Assembly: GCF_041260155.1 (NCBI RefSeq) | Contig: NC_091928.1 | Span: forward strand, 44,804,637 to 44,868,636 | DNA length: 64,000 bases | Reading direction: 5' to 3' | Source: Ptychodera flava | Lineage: Eukaryota > Hemichordata > Enteropneusta > Ptychoderidae | Shown: positions 27,701 through 40,537 of the stretch, piece after piece | Layout: every line of letters starts with the position of its first letter | Position numbering within the stretch: the first letter of the stretch is position 1 | Made by a program: the position numbers and the translations under genes | The notes under the pieces: generated by a model | What the model saw: only the letters and a program-made list of their open reading frames with translations | Told to the model about the DNA's origin: nothing | The model's database searches: none

Positions 27701-30700
27701 TGGACAGGTACTTTTCTCACTGGGACAGGTACTTTTTATTTTGACTTGTCCAGTGGACAGGTGGTTGAAAAAAAGTATTTCGAGCCCTGCACTCTGTATT
27801 AACAAAAGCATTAATAAACAGATGTTAGATTCAGGCACTGAAAGACACGAATTCCCTACTGCTCTGAATCAAAGTAAAGACTCCAAATAATTCTGTAGAA
27901 TTTGCAGTCATCAAGTTGCACTTGAACAAAGGTCAAACTGACTTACTTGAGAAGTAGTTGAAGTATCTGTCCTCACGTCCATAGATCTGAGCTGGTCTCA
28001 ATATTGTCACATCAGGGTACTCTTTCTTAACAACTTCTTCACCAGCAGCCTATTGACAAGACAGCAGACCCATCACATGTGAAGTAAGCTGGTTCACAAC
28101 AAGTTTACCATTGCCAAAAGAAATAATACTGTCACATGACATTTTTGTACATCCTGTCTCACTAGCTCTTTCTTATCCTTTACACTGAATAGAGTTACCT
28201 TACGCAGGTTGCCATTGGCCAAATCATCATGTGACATTAACCCTTTGAGTGCTGCAATTTTTCCATCAAAATTTTAGTGCAAAATTTTATCAACTTTTAT
28301 GAATTTTTCTGGAATTTTTTTTGATAATTTTGAACCAAATGAGCATCACATTTCATTGGCTAGTTTCTTATCAAAATTTTTGGAAAAATCTGAAAAAAAA
28401 AATTGGGATATATTTTATAAAAGCGACAAAGATTGACTTTGGCGCTCAAAGGGTTAAAAGTATTAAACATGCTGTCATTGGTCAAAACATCATAATGTGC
28501 CATCACAAGCACAGAAGTTTACCTTCGTTCGTAGAAATTTGGATCTTGATGTCATATCTGCTCCAAGTGCTGACATGTGGACAAGTCTGGGTACCTTCAA
28601 TTCTCTTGCAATTTTTGCTATCTTACCGGCTATGTCAATGTTTGTGTCATTGAAGTGAAAATTCCTGGGAACAGACGGAAAGGAAGGCAGCACTATGAAG
28701 CATCATTATTTATAGATATTTTAGCCTAAGTTGCATCACTTCGGTTTAGCCAAAAACCAGTTGTTATTAATGGTGATTAGTATCCTGATTGTAGGAAATG
28801 GCGATGAACAGACTGAAGATAGAATGAGATTGTACATGTACTAGGATGTAGGACCACTGTATCAATAATGAAAGCGGTGATGCAAACCGGTGGATGGCAA
28901 ATTTCAATCACTGCTGAAATAGATATCACAGTTACCTGGTTTCAAAATCTTTGCTCATCAAGTTCACAACCACATTGGAGTGTTGCATCATTTCCCGCAG
29001 TGAATCATCTGACCTGGCGTTGAATTCCTGGAGGAAAGAAAAACAAACACACATTACAAAGCCACACTTTTTGAAAGATCTCGCTCACCACTTCAAAAAA
29101 ACATACACAATTTGAACAATACAGATGCAGAAAATTTCAGTAATGTAATTTGGCTCTCCAACTTTTTGCAGGTAGGAATGAGATGATACCTGAGGTGCCT
29201 GTGTCCAGCCAGCTTTTAATGTACACATAAATATAAATAACATAGTTCAGGACAAAATGAAACGTGACTGAAGCATACTGGGTCCCACCTTGATTGATTT
29301 TACAAATCAACGTGATTCTAGGGGGTTCAGTTGCCTAACAAAACTTTTCAATGTCCCCTCAGAAAATTTCATGGTTTTCAAAAGACTGAGTCTAGTGCCT
29401 TTAGTAAGTCCCTGAATACTTACCAGCATGGTGATTTGTCCCAGATCTCCCATCAATTTCAAATGTCTAGTATCGTCAGGGTCACATCGATATGGCACAA
29501 TGACTTGGGATCCTTCCCGACCTGTAAGAAAGCACCAATGTTTGACAGATGCCTCATATCAACATATCAGTGTGAAACAATGTGAGAAGTTGTTGATGAT
29601 GTTATCTTGTTGTAAAGGTAATTTGACTGTACAATCACAGGTACATGTACTTTAGTAATCATAGGAAACTTGGCTGTACAATCATATCTTTGAACAGTTG
29701 CTTCTTTTTATGGTGTCACTCACTGTTGTTGTTTGCACAAATTACTTCATAAAATTGTATTTACTTGACAAGGCAAATTTGAACTCACAGGTTCATGAAA
29801 GCATATCCGTTCATACAGGTCGACCACTTTTCAGCACCAGAATAACTCAAGGCAGTGATTAAATGCACATGCAATATTAGTCAATCCAACAATACCTAGT
29901 CTGTTGACGACATAACGTCCAACAAATCCTGTAGCACCAAACACAGTGGCAACGATACCACTGAATGAGGATCTACCACCTCGTCCCTTAGGAACCAATG
30001 AATGATGATAAGTTCCGGCTGTCCCGGCGCAACCTGATGGTGACAATCTCTCTTACAGATGACTGCAAAGCTGATTGCCGGGCTCACCTGACCCCCTGTG
30101 AAACAGAAAACAGAAAATTAAATAAATGTTAATCACATAAGAACACAAGAAAATTATATATCCCCTCTTGCTAATCAAACTTGACTAAGAAAATTATAGA
30201 CAACTTGAACAAGATTTATCAAAGTTTGTGGGTTTATTAATATCCCTAGTGGATATATTCCAGCAGAGAGGGTTCTTTTATTGTGTGGGTTGAGGGAATG
30301 TGCAGTGCTGCTGTGGGTGCCATTAACTTGGAGTATGCAGGAAAAAGATAGACATCAAAAGTGACATACATATGGTAGGCACTGTCACAGGCGTTATGTT
30401 GACTGGGTAGTTTGCTACGTTCTATGCTACGTTCCGATGCTCTGTTCTGTAATAGTATGTCAGAACGTAGCATAAACTCTCAGCATAAACTACACTTTTA
30501 CAAACTACCCGGTCCACATAACGCCTGTGGCACGGTTTGGTAAATAATAGCCCACTATTCTTGACCGCTGAGTGACGTCACTTTCACCTCACGCACGCGA
30601 GTGAGGTGAATATTGGGATTTGACTATACAGGACAGTGAACAATGCAGAAATTATGTGGCAAAGGACAGAACTTAGTGTTTATCATTGACATAATGTTGA

Positions 30701-31458
30701 AACTTTGAATACTGGTGTAAAGGTTGGAAAATCAACACTTCAATATTTTGTTCTCACGGCAGTGTGACACAAAAATGACGCAAAAACCGCAAGTTCCCGG
30801 ATGTCCGCAGGCAAGAATAGTTTAAGTCGCTGGACATCGATGCTAGAATAGGATAATCTGGAGCCATTTACTTGATAATAGTAACATTTTTGTGCATGTA
30901 ACTCATGCTTTTACTTAAATTCATGTGAGAAATCATTTACATAGCAAAAAAGCACATTTGTTCAAAACGTTAATACATTAGCACTTTGATAGAAGGATCA
31001 GAAACGTCCATGGAAAGATGTATCCATGGAATGATGGATGGAGGAGGTACCGTTTGTGCACATACAAGTTAACGAGGGGGAACTTGTATGAAACCGGGCG
31101 AATGGTATTGTAAACGCTAACAGACACATCAGACGTGCTCGAGAGGGTCAACATACCGGGATTGTTCTTACACTATTTGTCATGTTGTGCATTATCTGGA
31201 ATATGCTAGGGTCAGCAGGTGTGTAGCGGGTTATTAGACCCTATGTTTCAGGTTACAGCAGGGTCAAATTATTTGTGTTGTACTACTTGCTTGAACATAT
31301 CATGGACTTTAAAATAGTGATTGCTAGTCCTTCTACTTATACATCACTAACGTAAGAACTGAATTCAATTGCAAAATACGACGAACCTTTATGAATGCAG
31401 AAGAAATGCGGTACTTACGTGCAGAGGAGGACACTCGACCGATCAGTATCGCCGCCAT
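24738..31458 (-). CDS. NDUFA9: NADH:ubiquinone oxidoreductase subunit A9 (complex I, 39 kDa)
   Basis: Accessory complex I subunit of the atypical SDR family, on the matrix side of the inner mitochondrial membrane, where it binds NADPH. Ten minus-strand exons join to 367 codons plus stop (human 377): 31458-31419, 30051-29896, 29521-29424, 29027-28936, 28664-28523, 28049-27947, 27577-27510, 26705-26629, 26033-25871 and 24902-24738. Phases agree throughout and all introns are GT-AG. The N terminus [13 protein letters not shown] is basic, as for mitochondrial import. The Rossmann motif GATGFVG is at residues 52-58 inside [20 protein letters not shown]. Other landmarks are [49 protein letters not shown] and [19 protein letters not shown]. 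The acceptor of exon 2 (after GTAAG at 30056-30052) is chosen because an in-frame TAA lies upstream. The strand is divergent from TXNL4A. Confidence 0.96.
28241..28453. mobile_element. piggyBac-type MITE in NDUFA9 intron
   Basis: 213-bp non-coding element. The ends are CCCTTTGAGTGC and its approximate inverse GGCGCTCAAAGGG, and TTAA flanks both sides (28237-28240 and 28454-28457). TTAA targets with CCC-starting ends are the piggyBac signature. The interior is T- and A-rich. Confidence 0.75.
30386..30529. mobile_element. Palindromic MITE in NDUFA9 intron 1
   Basis: CACAGGCGTTATGTTGACTG at the left is inverted at the right as GGTCCACATAACGCCTGTG, continuing through GGGTAGTTTG/CAAACTACCC. A smaller inverted pair (CTACGTTCTATGCTACGTTC against GAACGTAG) lies inside. 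The flanks GGCACTGT and GCACGGTT are similar but do not form a clean duplication. Confidence 0.65.
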
Positions 31459-32522
31459 CTTTGATGGCCAACTGCGCACAGTGAGCGTGCGCAATTTTGG
31501 CTCCCTTAAGTTCTTTATTTAATTCACAACCACGCAGGTAATACTTATGCGATCATCGGTGAACTTATGTAAATTAAATTAAATTAAATTCATATTTATA
31601 TTTACATTGTCTTTACAGGATGCCTCAACCATCTTGAGATCACTTAAATATCAACAGACTGCAAGCATTGGGAAGACAAACATTATAGAGGGCGCTTACG
31701 ATTATTACTTTTGGCATCATTTTTCACACACATGGGGGTTCATAATACGATTTTCGGTCGTTTCAAGACAACTCGGTCACGTTGCGATTGAGCAAACACG
31801 CATAAATCGTGTTTCGAAAACTATTTTAATCTGTACAGGGGCACCATTCAACGTTACACATAAACACAAAAGGGTGGTGCGGTTGAAAACATTTCGTAGG
31901 TTTGATCTTGAAGTGTCCAAACAAGGTGAGTACGTAAACAATGTCAGTTGTCAGAGTGTGAATGGCTTCCCTTTCTCCTCTTCCGGGTGCTGGTGGTGTT
32001 GGTGTTGGTATTCTAGCACTGGATTTGGTATTCTAGCACTGGATTTGCAAAGCAAGTCATTAAGTTTGTATGATATCAAAGATCAAGTTTAGGAGCCGTC
32101 AAATTCCTAACCCGATGAACCTCACATACGTCATACCATGAACCAATAAACATTACCATACTAATATCCGAACACAGGGACCACCTGACCAACCGATTGG
32201 TAAGCAAGCGCTGGGATAGTCCTGTCTGTTCTTTAACCTACTTAAGACTCCCGCAAGTCCTTCAGCACTAGAAAATAATGTATTTCGATTACTTATGATC
32301 GTTTGAACTACATGTCGTGACCCAAAAAAATTATAACTTGTGTTTGGACACATGACACGCTCCCTCAATGCAATGGTAAACGGCCTCAGGTTCACAGGAG
32401 CCGGGCGCGGCCCCAGGGCAAATTTAGAACGTTTAGGGCCTGAGAGTTCAGTGTCAGATTGGTTGATATTAAAGGTTGTGCTGACATAGCCGACAAGTTC
32501 ACACTTTTTTGTATTTTTTAAG
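31459..32522. promoter_or_regulatory. Bidirectional promoter region NDUFA9/TXNL4A
   Basis: About 1.07 kb separates the divergent start codons. GGCGGCGATA directly at the NDUFA9 ATG, then the GC-richer stretch at 31440-31505, mark the NDUFA9 promoter. A donor-like ACAAG|GTGAGTAC at 31925/31926 and a strong acceptor (TTTTTTGTATTTTTTAAG ending 32522) suggest that TXNL4A has a non-coding first exon ending at 31925. A pentanucleotide AATTA run lies near 31571-31590. Confidence 0.5.
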
Positions 32523-32526
32523 CATC

Positions 32527-32955
32527 ATGTCGTACATGTTGGCACATCTCCACAACGGATGGCAAGTTGACCAAGCCATTCTCTCGGAGGAGGACAGAGT
32601 TGTGGTCATCCGCTTTGGACATGACTGGGATCCTACCTGCATGAAAATGGACGAAGTCCTATACTCCATAGCTGACAAGGTGAAAAACTTTGCTGTTATA
32701 TACCTGGTGGACATCACAGAGGTTCCTGATTTCAACAAAATGTACGAACTCTACGACCCTTGCACCTGTATGTTCTTCTTCAGGAATAAACACATCATGA
32801 TTGACTTGGGAACAGGTAACAATAATAAAATCAACTGGGCGCTTGAAGACAAACAAGAAATGATTGACATTGTGGAAACAGTCTATAGAGGAGCCAGGAA
32901 AGGCAGAGGTCTTGTGGTGTCTCCAAAAGATTACTCAACTAAGTACAGATATTAG
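32527..32955 (+). CDS. TXNL4A: TXNL4A / DIM1, U5 snRNP 15-kDa thioredoxin-like protein
   Basis: Spliceosomal protein of the U4/U6.U5 tri-snRNP with a thioredoxin fold, needed for pre-mRNA splicing. The single open frame gives 142 residues, exactly the usual length, from MSYMLAHLHNGWQVDQAI to DYSTKYRY. It contains VVIRFGHDWDPTCMKMDEVL, VDITEVPDFNKMYELYDPCT and the C-terminal GARKGRGLVVSPKDYS. Residue 81 is Cys where the human protein has Val (PCTC instead of PCTV). The coding part has no intron here although vertebrate genes are interrupted. The near-identical, intact protein and a plausible upstream acceptor at 32521-32522 argue for the functional gene rather than a dead retrocopy. Confidence 0.96.
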   Translation: MSYMLAHLHNGWQVDQAILSEEDRVVVIRFGHDWDPTCMKMDEVLYSIADKVKNFAVIYLVDITEVPDFNKMYELYDPCTCMFFFRNKHIMIDLGTGNNNKINWALEDKQEMIDIVETVYRGARKGRGLVVSPKDYSTKYRY

Positions 32956-33063
32956 AGAATCAATTGTCGGAGAAGCCATATTCTTACATTTTCTGTTAGC
33001 TTTACCCTCTTGTTGAAACTTTTTATTTTGGTCACTTTACCCCTTCAAAATTCTCCTTTTTAA

Positions 33064-33069
33064 AATAAA
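33064..33069 (+). terminator. Likely TXNL4A poly(A) signal
   Basis: AATAAA about 110 bases after the TXNL4A stop codon. Confidence 0.5.
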
Positions 33070-33599
33070 ATTACCGTACTAGGGATAGTGTCTACCCTGG
33101 AGCCATACAACATAACAACCTGTATTTTCTAGATTGTTGAAAATTATGGAACATATACATGTATTGTCAATAATTTGTGTTTTTGTGGAAGTGATCTGCT
33201 ATGAAGCAAGAAATATCTAGAGAGAATAATGATTGAGTAAAATACTTGTAAAGCAAATGATTTTGTGAAATCCTTTCAAAAAATATACTGACAAAGTACT
33301 GCCAGTCAGAATTTTTTGAACACAAAGGGTGACATTCAAGAAGTGGTACAGCCATATTTACAAAATGATTAAGACATACCTGCCATAGTTTAACCGCAGA
33401 CACTAAAGGAAACACTGTCTGTGACCAAACAGAGGCCCCATTATGGTGGCACTTACTGCCAATGTCCTACATGTAGCATACTTCTTAAACCTTGCCTACA
33501 TGTAGAATACCACTTCTTAAACATTGTGTACATGTTGCATACCACTTCTCAAACACTGTCATATGAAACCTAAATATGCCAGTAACATCAGTATGTTGT

Positions 33600-36500
33600 T
33601 TCTTATGTTGTTGGTGGACTTCTGTGAGGATTTTGATGAAAGCAACAGCATGTGAAGTGATGTAAGCATACAGGAAAAACAGTAGCTTTCATGAAAAATT
33701 CTTTTGGTAAGCAAGTTAATATCAACTGAAGTGATCATCCTCTATGAAAAGTTTGACATTTCACACCAGTTGGTAAAAATCAGTATACTTTTGTTTGATA
33801 AAAGTTGTGCAGCTAGTCAAACTACTTTCCTTCACAGTGTTCTATGAGTTAGTACAACATTGTTGGAAAGTTTTAAGTAACAGTATTGTCTCCTCCTGGA
33901 ATCAAAGATATTTTCCCAAATCATTCAAAAGGAGAATTTAGAGGAAACGTGCACTTTATAAAACTTGTCTATATATTTTTGTACATGTAGGTGACATACC
34001 GTATGTCACCAATGATCCACTGAGGAATCTCCAATGGTACAAATCAGATTGGATCATGGGATATCTCCTGTACTGTACACTATGTAATGTCCTTTAAACT
34101 ATGTACATAAACAAAAATAGAAGAAACTACTGCAAAACCTTAAAGAAAGCTAGCCCAACACGGATGTTGTTAGCTTTTGTTTCTATTATTTTAAGAGTGA
34201 TTAAAGTAAATATTGCTTTAATAAAGACAATTCTGTAATTATAGATTCCTGTCCCTCTATGATATTTCCTGTAATTTAGCCTGTGTAACTGACCGGTATC
34301 TTAGACTACAGGAATTCCTGCCAATGTCCATTCAGACAGTTTGGGCATTTTAAAACTTACTTAACATGGTTAAACTTCCCTTGAAATTAACAGGCAACTT
34401 CCAGCTGGTTTCAGACTGGCAGCTGCCATGAAAACACTTCTTCCCAACAGGGCTCATATATTGTATGTCATTTGTAGTTTTTGTGTGACAGTACCCTTTT
34501 AATGTGTTCTGAATCTGATGCCTTCAATCAAATGTACGAGTGTGTGTGTAAAATTTATCTAAAACGTTGTGTACATGCCCTGCTATGAAGTAGTACATTT
34601 TATGACAGCTACCAGTCTAAGCCCAGCTGGAAGTCACAGGTGATTTTTCAATGGAAAGCACCCAGCAATCTACACTGTGTATGTTGGAATTACTGTAGTG
34701 AATTTGCAAGTGTCTGACTGACGTTTCATTTAACACGATTCAGGGTATGTGTATAATGTTGAAAAATGTCATCCGATCAAAATAAGATTTTGTACAAAGA
34801 TTCTAATGTAAATGGCAAGACCTTTTAGTTTGCAATAGGTGTAGCTTGCATAATGCAATTAATTGCATAACTATTTGTATAGAAGTTGGATATTTGTAGG
34901 GCTTTATTGAATTTGATGAAACTTGCCACATATATTAATGATAAGATGATCTAAATTTGAAAAACATTTAGCAGCTCCTTGTCAGCTGATTAGTAACTTG
35001 CATATGAAAGGACCTTCATAATCAGGGAGTATAACTGGAAGGGTGTGAACAAAGGCAATGAAAACCTGTTTAATACGTTGATAATACAAAGATAGGATAT
35101 AAGTGAAAGATGGGAGTTTCATGTCAGCTACATGTAATTGCTAATGTGTATTTATATTTTTCAGTCCAGAGATATATGAACAGTGACTGACTGCATTAAG
35201 TCAGTGAAACTAAACATGTTTGCATACAATAACTTATGAGTGATCTAACAGGAACATAACGTAGTTCCATGTCATATAATTGGTATGGTAATTTGCATAT
35301 TTCATTAATTTAAATGAACATTTAGTTTTTCTTTGACTGCACCAAAATGTAATGTTTTCCTTTGTAATGTTGACATGAGCATATTTAAACACAATTTGTG
35401 GTCAGTCTTTGATTTGATATTTATTATAATGGCAACTTTGTGGAGATGATTTCAAAGAAAACACAAGTACTAGTATCAAATCACAGACAACTGCCCCAAG
35501 TATTCTGGTAAGAGCAAGCATTCTTAAATGTAAATCAAATCAAAAGAAGCCTACAAAGTTCAGTACAAGATCAAACCTTAGCTTCAGTCATAAAACCAAA
35601 ACACAGTAGGTCAAACAGCTCCATTTACCGTACTCGTCCGAGTATAAGCCCCCGGTTCGGCAACACTAAACAGCGGTAAAACTAGGGGAGGGGCTTATAC
35701 TCGAGCAACCCCATGTTATCTGGCATGGACGCTTAATTTATGCTAATTTTATGCACGATTTTTTTCAACACCACTCGATCTTTCTATCTCTTTCAAAATC
35801 GACTTACACATCCAAAGAAATTGATTGTACAATCTCTGAATACAGAAGTGACATTTTGGTGAAATTTCAGCGTCGAAAAAAAACCCAAACTTGAAACAAA
35901 GACGTCATGTATGCTGCTGATCAACAGTAATGACATGTGATTGTGAACAGGCATGCATTGCCCACACGGAAAGGCAACTCAATATTCCAATATCAAACTG
36001 TCTACATCTTGTGAAAACAACAACATAGCAGTGAAAATTGTAATAGTCAGCAGGAAAAGTCTTCACAAATGAAAGGATAATTGCTTCAAACAAAAGAAGC
36101 TGCATGTTTCAAGCATGAAAACATCGTGGCCGTGAATGAAAATAAACAATGGCGGACGTGAGTGAGACTATTCTATTTAGGCGACGGGGGTGAGTAGGGT
36201 CAAAGAATCAAGATAGTACTGGAAAAACGTGTCATTTTCCTTACGATATTGTCAAGGGAACTCCAGTTTCCCATTGTTTTAACATCTTTTAATGGTTTCT
36301 TTATTATCTAAAATTAATTTTACCAAGTTAAATGACCGAATATACTCTCCTAACCTTTCTGTATTTGAGTTACACTAGGGTAGGGGCTTATACACGGATG
36401 TAATGCATTTTCTAAAATCCTATAAAATCAGTAGGGGGGCTTATACACGAGCAGGGGCTTATACTCGGACGAGTACGGTAAGTAGACAGCTCTGCAGAGC

Positions 36501-37960
36501 CCTCTTTGTGGAGTAAAACATGATTTAGTATTGATGGTGTCATGCAAGTGATCTCATTATCTGCATTCGAATGTTACAGTTGGTGAGTATAATTAGGCCC
36601 TTTCTAAATTTATCATTCTGGTCAAAACTTAGTGATTAAAGAGACTGTTTGTATTCTGGTTTACAGCACTGTATCCAAAGTGTCTACACATATCACACCC
36701 GAGAGAGAACATTAAGTTGCCCTCTAAGCTTATGTGCCAACATTAACACTAGGACTCTGAGATACACTGCTCAATTTTTTTTTATTTCAAAAAAAGGAAA
36801 AGTATCTGAATATTAATTTCATATAAATTGCGAATCATTTCATACAATAGTTTTATTAGCTCATATTTGGCGTACATATGTATACCACAGAGAGCTTTAG
36901 TCATTATACCATGATCATCCTGCTGGTTGAAGAGCCTCATGGAGTAGTGGGAAGACTTCATCAAAGTGTCATGAACTTGTGTGAGAATGGATAGGGAAAA
37001 GCCAAACACCAGTCTGAATAACAAGAAAGAAAACTATTGAAGTCATAAACATGGAAGCATTTGAATGTACAATCCCAGCAAAATACATATCAGATATTTG
37101 TAATGAACAAGGTAAGACCAAAAAAAGAAAAAGTAACATAAAATACCTGTTTGAGGTTGTCCTGTTCTAATATCTCGTTCATTACAAAATGTCACTCTTT
37201 TGCTATCCTATGATGTTGTGTCGTTACATTTGGGTACTATTCAATAACTATATCCAAAGGATTACATCATACTCTCAATCTGACATCAACTCGACTTTAC
37301 TCTTTTGAATTCTATTGTTTGAAGGAGAGCTGTTGTTTTAGGGAGACTTCGGTTCCAAACAAATGAATTTCATATGAGTTATGTATGTGGGAATCATAAG
37401 CCGTCCCTGACAGGTTCTGATTCAAAGGGAAAGTCAAATATTTGTACAATTTCTTTTCATATCCATCCAGCAAAATTCTGGACAGCCAATTTGCAAATTT
37501 TCTGCTCGGTGTAAGTTTTTTAGAAAGTCATTGTTTGTCACGTGATAAACATATATGCAAGTAAGGCATGTTGTTTGCCCAAGTAATGAAAACTTTGCTC
37601 AGAAAATGTATGCTTTTCTCATTGTCAGCAAAATTAGATATTGTTTTTGTTGTAAATCTACACTTTGTTTAATGTACGTCACAAGTTTCATCACCTAATT
37701 GGGAAAGTTCATTAAATATGCAACTGGGCAGTGCCACTGTCATAAATCTGGTACATGACCTTGAAATTTGTCATATAATCCCTTGATAATATCTGCAAGC
37801 AGATTCATAGGATATGCTAGCTCTTGTCTTTCAGAGATATGTGGCTTCAACAAAATATATAATATACATGAAAATAAAGTGCTATTTGTGCATGCCACGC
37901 CCACCTAAAAACTAATCACTTTTTGCCCTTTCCAACTTGAAACAAAACCATGCACCAATA
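33600..37960 (+). repeat. Long interspersed repeat, copy A
   Basis: Non-coding sequence matching 56640-59790 over several kilobases in the same orientation. Shared segments include GTACAAATCAGATTGGATCA (34036/57292), ACAGTACCCTTTTAATGTG (34489/57703), CATGCCCTGCTATGAAGTAG (34574/57789), AATTTCATATAAATTGCGAA (36815/59586) and CTAATCACTTTTTGCCCTTT (37912/59730). Shorter copies lie at 42.3-43.9 kb. Copy A is interrupted by a TA-flanked transposon at 35628-36478 and, relative to copy B, has an extra ~0.95 kb near 36.93-37.88 kb, part of which matches 43.75-43.9 kb. No protein, LTR or inverted ends were recognised. Confidence 0.7.
35628..36478. mobile_element. TA-flanked DNA transposon, 851 bp, with verified empty site
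   Basis: Perfect 25-bp inverted ends (CCGTACTCGTCCGAGTATAA continuing GCCCC) with TA on both sides (35626-35627 and 36479-36480). The related copy B of the host repeat reads ATTTAAGTAAACAGC at 58934, the uninterrupted target, confirming a 2-bp TA duplication as for Tc1/mariner-like elements. Sub-terminal GGGGCTTATAC motifs recur near both ends. No transposase frame is visible, so it is non-autonomous. Confidence 0.88.
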
Positions 37961-38804
37961 TCGTGGATACTTAGGTTTTTGAAGTATTGCAGTGCTAGCA
38001 GCTAGCAATGATTAGGTTGAGTATATATACATGTACAGAAACAATAGGCCCGATGTACAGGCTATTCCTCTACATAAGGGAACATTCGTTTTTTACAGGG
38101 AGGGGGGGGGGGTGACTTTTACAAAACCGCTTTTTAGAGGGGGTCAAATTTTACAATCAATGATTGAAAGGGGGGGATCAAATTTTACAAAGTTTTGTAT
38201 TGAGTTACGGAAAAAAAATTGACTTTGGAATTTCACCGAAATGTTGCTCGTGTAACCGATTTTTCGAGACGGCAGAATAATAACCGACCGAAGCTCAGCC
38301 AAATTTATTTCTCTAGCAGGGCCAACAAGTCCGAGACTGGCGTTAACCTCTCTAGAGCAGCAACAGAGCATGTAGCCATGAGTACAGGTCTGTGTGTTCC
38401 TGGCATATACGGCCTCCACCACAGCCAAGCAATGGTCTGTGGAGATAACTGGGGTCTCTGCAGCGAGATTCAAAATGGGGATCTCCATGGGTAAACAACT
38501 TGTCGAGTACGTTGTGTTTCAGAAAATGAGCGGTTTTGGACGTTTTTGCATAATCAAAGGGGGAACAGCACTTATCATGCTCCACTTTAATGATGATGGA
38601 ATTAAAAACAAAGTGTGAATTAATTCACCAACGTCATACAGGCAAAGCGTAGGAAAATATATCGTCTTAAGCTAGGGCCAGTTGATTCGGCAGGTGAGCT
38701 GTTACACTCTCCTTAACGGATTCTGACTTCCATGGACACCGTCCTGCTGTCTGTATCAAACAAAAAACTATAATATAACAACACAGGAAGTTTTTGTACT
38801 CTTA
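37961..38804. other. Gene-poor stretch with G-run sequence
   Basis: Contains AGGGAGGGGGGGGGG at 38097-38111 and related G-rich lines (GGGGGTCAAATTTTACAA, 38139 and 38173), an arrangement like the G-run subterminal repeats of the Harbinger-like element that follows. Open frames at 38.1-38.6 kb on both strands do not resemble known proteins. Confidence 0.4.
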
Positions 38805-38988
38805 GGGACTGGTCAGTTTCTTCAGCCGGGGGGGGGGTCACCCTGTTTTTGACTTTGGTGATAGGGGGGGTCACCATGTTTTTGAAATGCCCAATAGGGG
38901 GGGTCAGTGTGTTTTTGAATTTTGACACAGGCTCATCATTGCCTAAAATGCTAGTGTCCGCCACAAATTTCATCATTCAGTTGTATTT

Positions 38989-39275
38989 TTCGGCGCGCCC
39001 TTCGGGTGCGTAACTTTAATAATCAGTCATATTTTTCAGCACGCCCAACTTTTTGTATCAAGCATACATACATCAGAGATATCTGTATGTTAAATATTTT
39101 TCAGCGTGCTCTTCAAGCTCATTACTTTATTATATCAGACATTTTTCAGCATGCCCTTCAGGTGCATGACTTTAATATACCGGTACAAGGCATATATATC
39201 AGAGATATCAGGATGTTTCATACTTTCCGGCGTGCCCTTTGGGCGCCATACTTTAATAAATCAGAGATATCTTGA
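38989..39275 (+). repeat. Degenerate ~75-bp tandem repeat inside the Harbinger-like element
   Basis: Four to five units of the form TTTTTCRGCGTGCCCTTCRG, then GTGC...ACTTTAATAAATCAGAGATATC, with frequent indels. Confidence 0.65.
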
Positions 39276-39958
39276 TGTTTGCTAAGTGAAAGTGTAGCAT
39301 TATGAAATCTGCATTTCATATGAAAAGGATGACAAATTCCTGATACTTTTCTGTTCTCTCTATGAGAATTCAGTATGAGAAAGCAACATGCACAAATATT
39401 TAACAATATATATTTGATACAGTGACTTATTTTAGAGATAGAAAAATAACAAGATATCTTTCCTTTTCATTGATGCAATTATTTTCCTTTGTTTCACAGG
39501 TTTTCTGTAGAAAGATGCTTTTTATGAACAAAATAACAGTTAAAAAAGGCAGTTTTTGTCATTATTAGCTGTGCTTTTATGGTTTCAATGTTACAAGAAA
39601 AGGTCCTCTCAGACACTGTACACATCAGATTTGGCTAAAAAAGCTCTCTATGGCTCCTCAGGAGATTTAATTGGATGGTTGGCAAGTCTTAACACCCATC
39701 AAAGTTTTTGATTCACTGCTTTTTCCTCTTTGATATTAATGATTGACATCCATTTCTGTACAACAGTTCAGGACATCTGGTTAAGCATAGAAAGTGTGAA
39801 ATACATTCACAGCTCATTCAAAATACAGCTCATTCAAAATGTACTGTATTCAAACTTTAAGATTGACACTTTGAAATTCCTATCTTACAACTGACATGTC
39901 AACAATTTCATTAAAACATAGAATGACTATTTAAAATATAAATATATGTAAAATGTAA

Positions 39959-39961
<3 letters not shown>

Positions 39962-40035
<74 letters not shown>
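39962..40035 (+). repeat. (TA)n microsatellite
   Basis: About 74 bases of nearly pure TA dinucleotide. Confidence 0.97.
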
Positions 40036-40040
<5 letters not shown>

Positions 40041-40501
40041 GTCCACCTTTTGTTTTACCTATGTCGCGCCCTGGGGGGGGGTCACCCTGTTTTCGAAATT
40101 TGGAATAGGGGGGTCACCCTATTTTCAAAATTTGGAATAGGGGGGTCAGCCACTTTTTGACGTCGGCAAAAAATAATTCACCGCCCCCCCCCCCGGCCGA
40201 AGAAACTGACCAGTCCCTTATTATGTGAGCAAAAAAATCCATGCGAATTAATTCTGAGCAACAACACATGGTAGGGTTGACACCGGAATTGTTTTCATTA
40301 CCGTATATGCTTGTAAAGACGGTATTGTAATAACTCTTTCCTAACCATTTTACAGAGTATTAATATCTAAGCTTTGAAACTAGAAGATAATGATTGACCA
40401 CCATAAAGCTGTTCATATTTTATGTTTCCCCCTTTTCAACACTGAAACGATGATCAATATATTTTCATGACCTGGACAATGTTGCTTGCGCTCAGCCTTC
40501 T

Positions 40502-40537
40502 CAGCTGTATGACGACATTATTGTCGTCATACAGCTG
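40502..40537. repeat. Perfect 16-bp-stem hairpin
   Basis: CAGCTGTATGACGACA and its exact inverse flank a TTAT loop. It could be a small MITE core or a terminator-like fold; its role is unknown. Confidence 0.85.

Larger units (their letters stand above)
38805..40217. mobile_element. PIF/Harbinger-like element, 1413 bp, TTA duplication
   Basis: Left end GGGACTGGTCAGTTTCTTCA and right end CGAAGAAACTGACCAGTCCC are inverted copies, flanked by TTA on each side (38802-38804 and 40218-40220). TWA targets and GGG-starting ends are the PIF/Harbinger signature. Sub-terminal lines of the type GGGGGGTCACCCTGTTTT followed by AATAGGGGGG repeat two or three times inside each end. The interior holds degenerate ~75-bp repeats (TTTTTCAGCGTGCCCTTC type, 38.99-39.28 kb) and a long TA microsatellite. 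No transposase is visible. Confidence 0.82.

Noticed and set aside
32527-32955. TXNL4A as a dead processed pseudogene
   Set aside because: The frame is intact with near-complete identity to the functional protein, there is no poly(A) tract after it, and a plausible 5'UTR intron acceptor precedes it.
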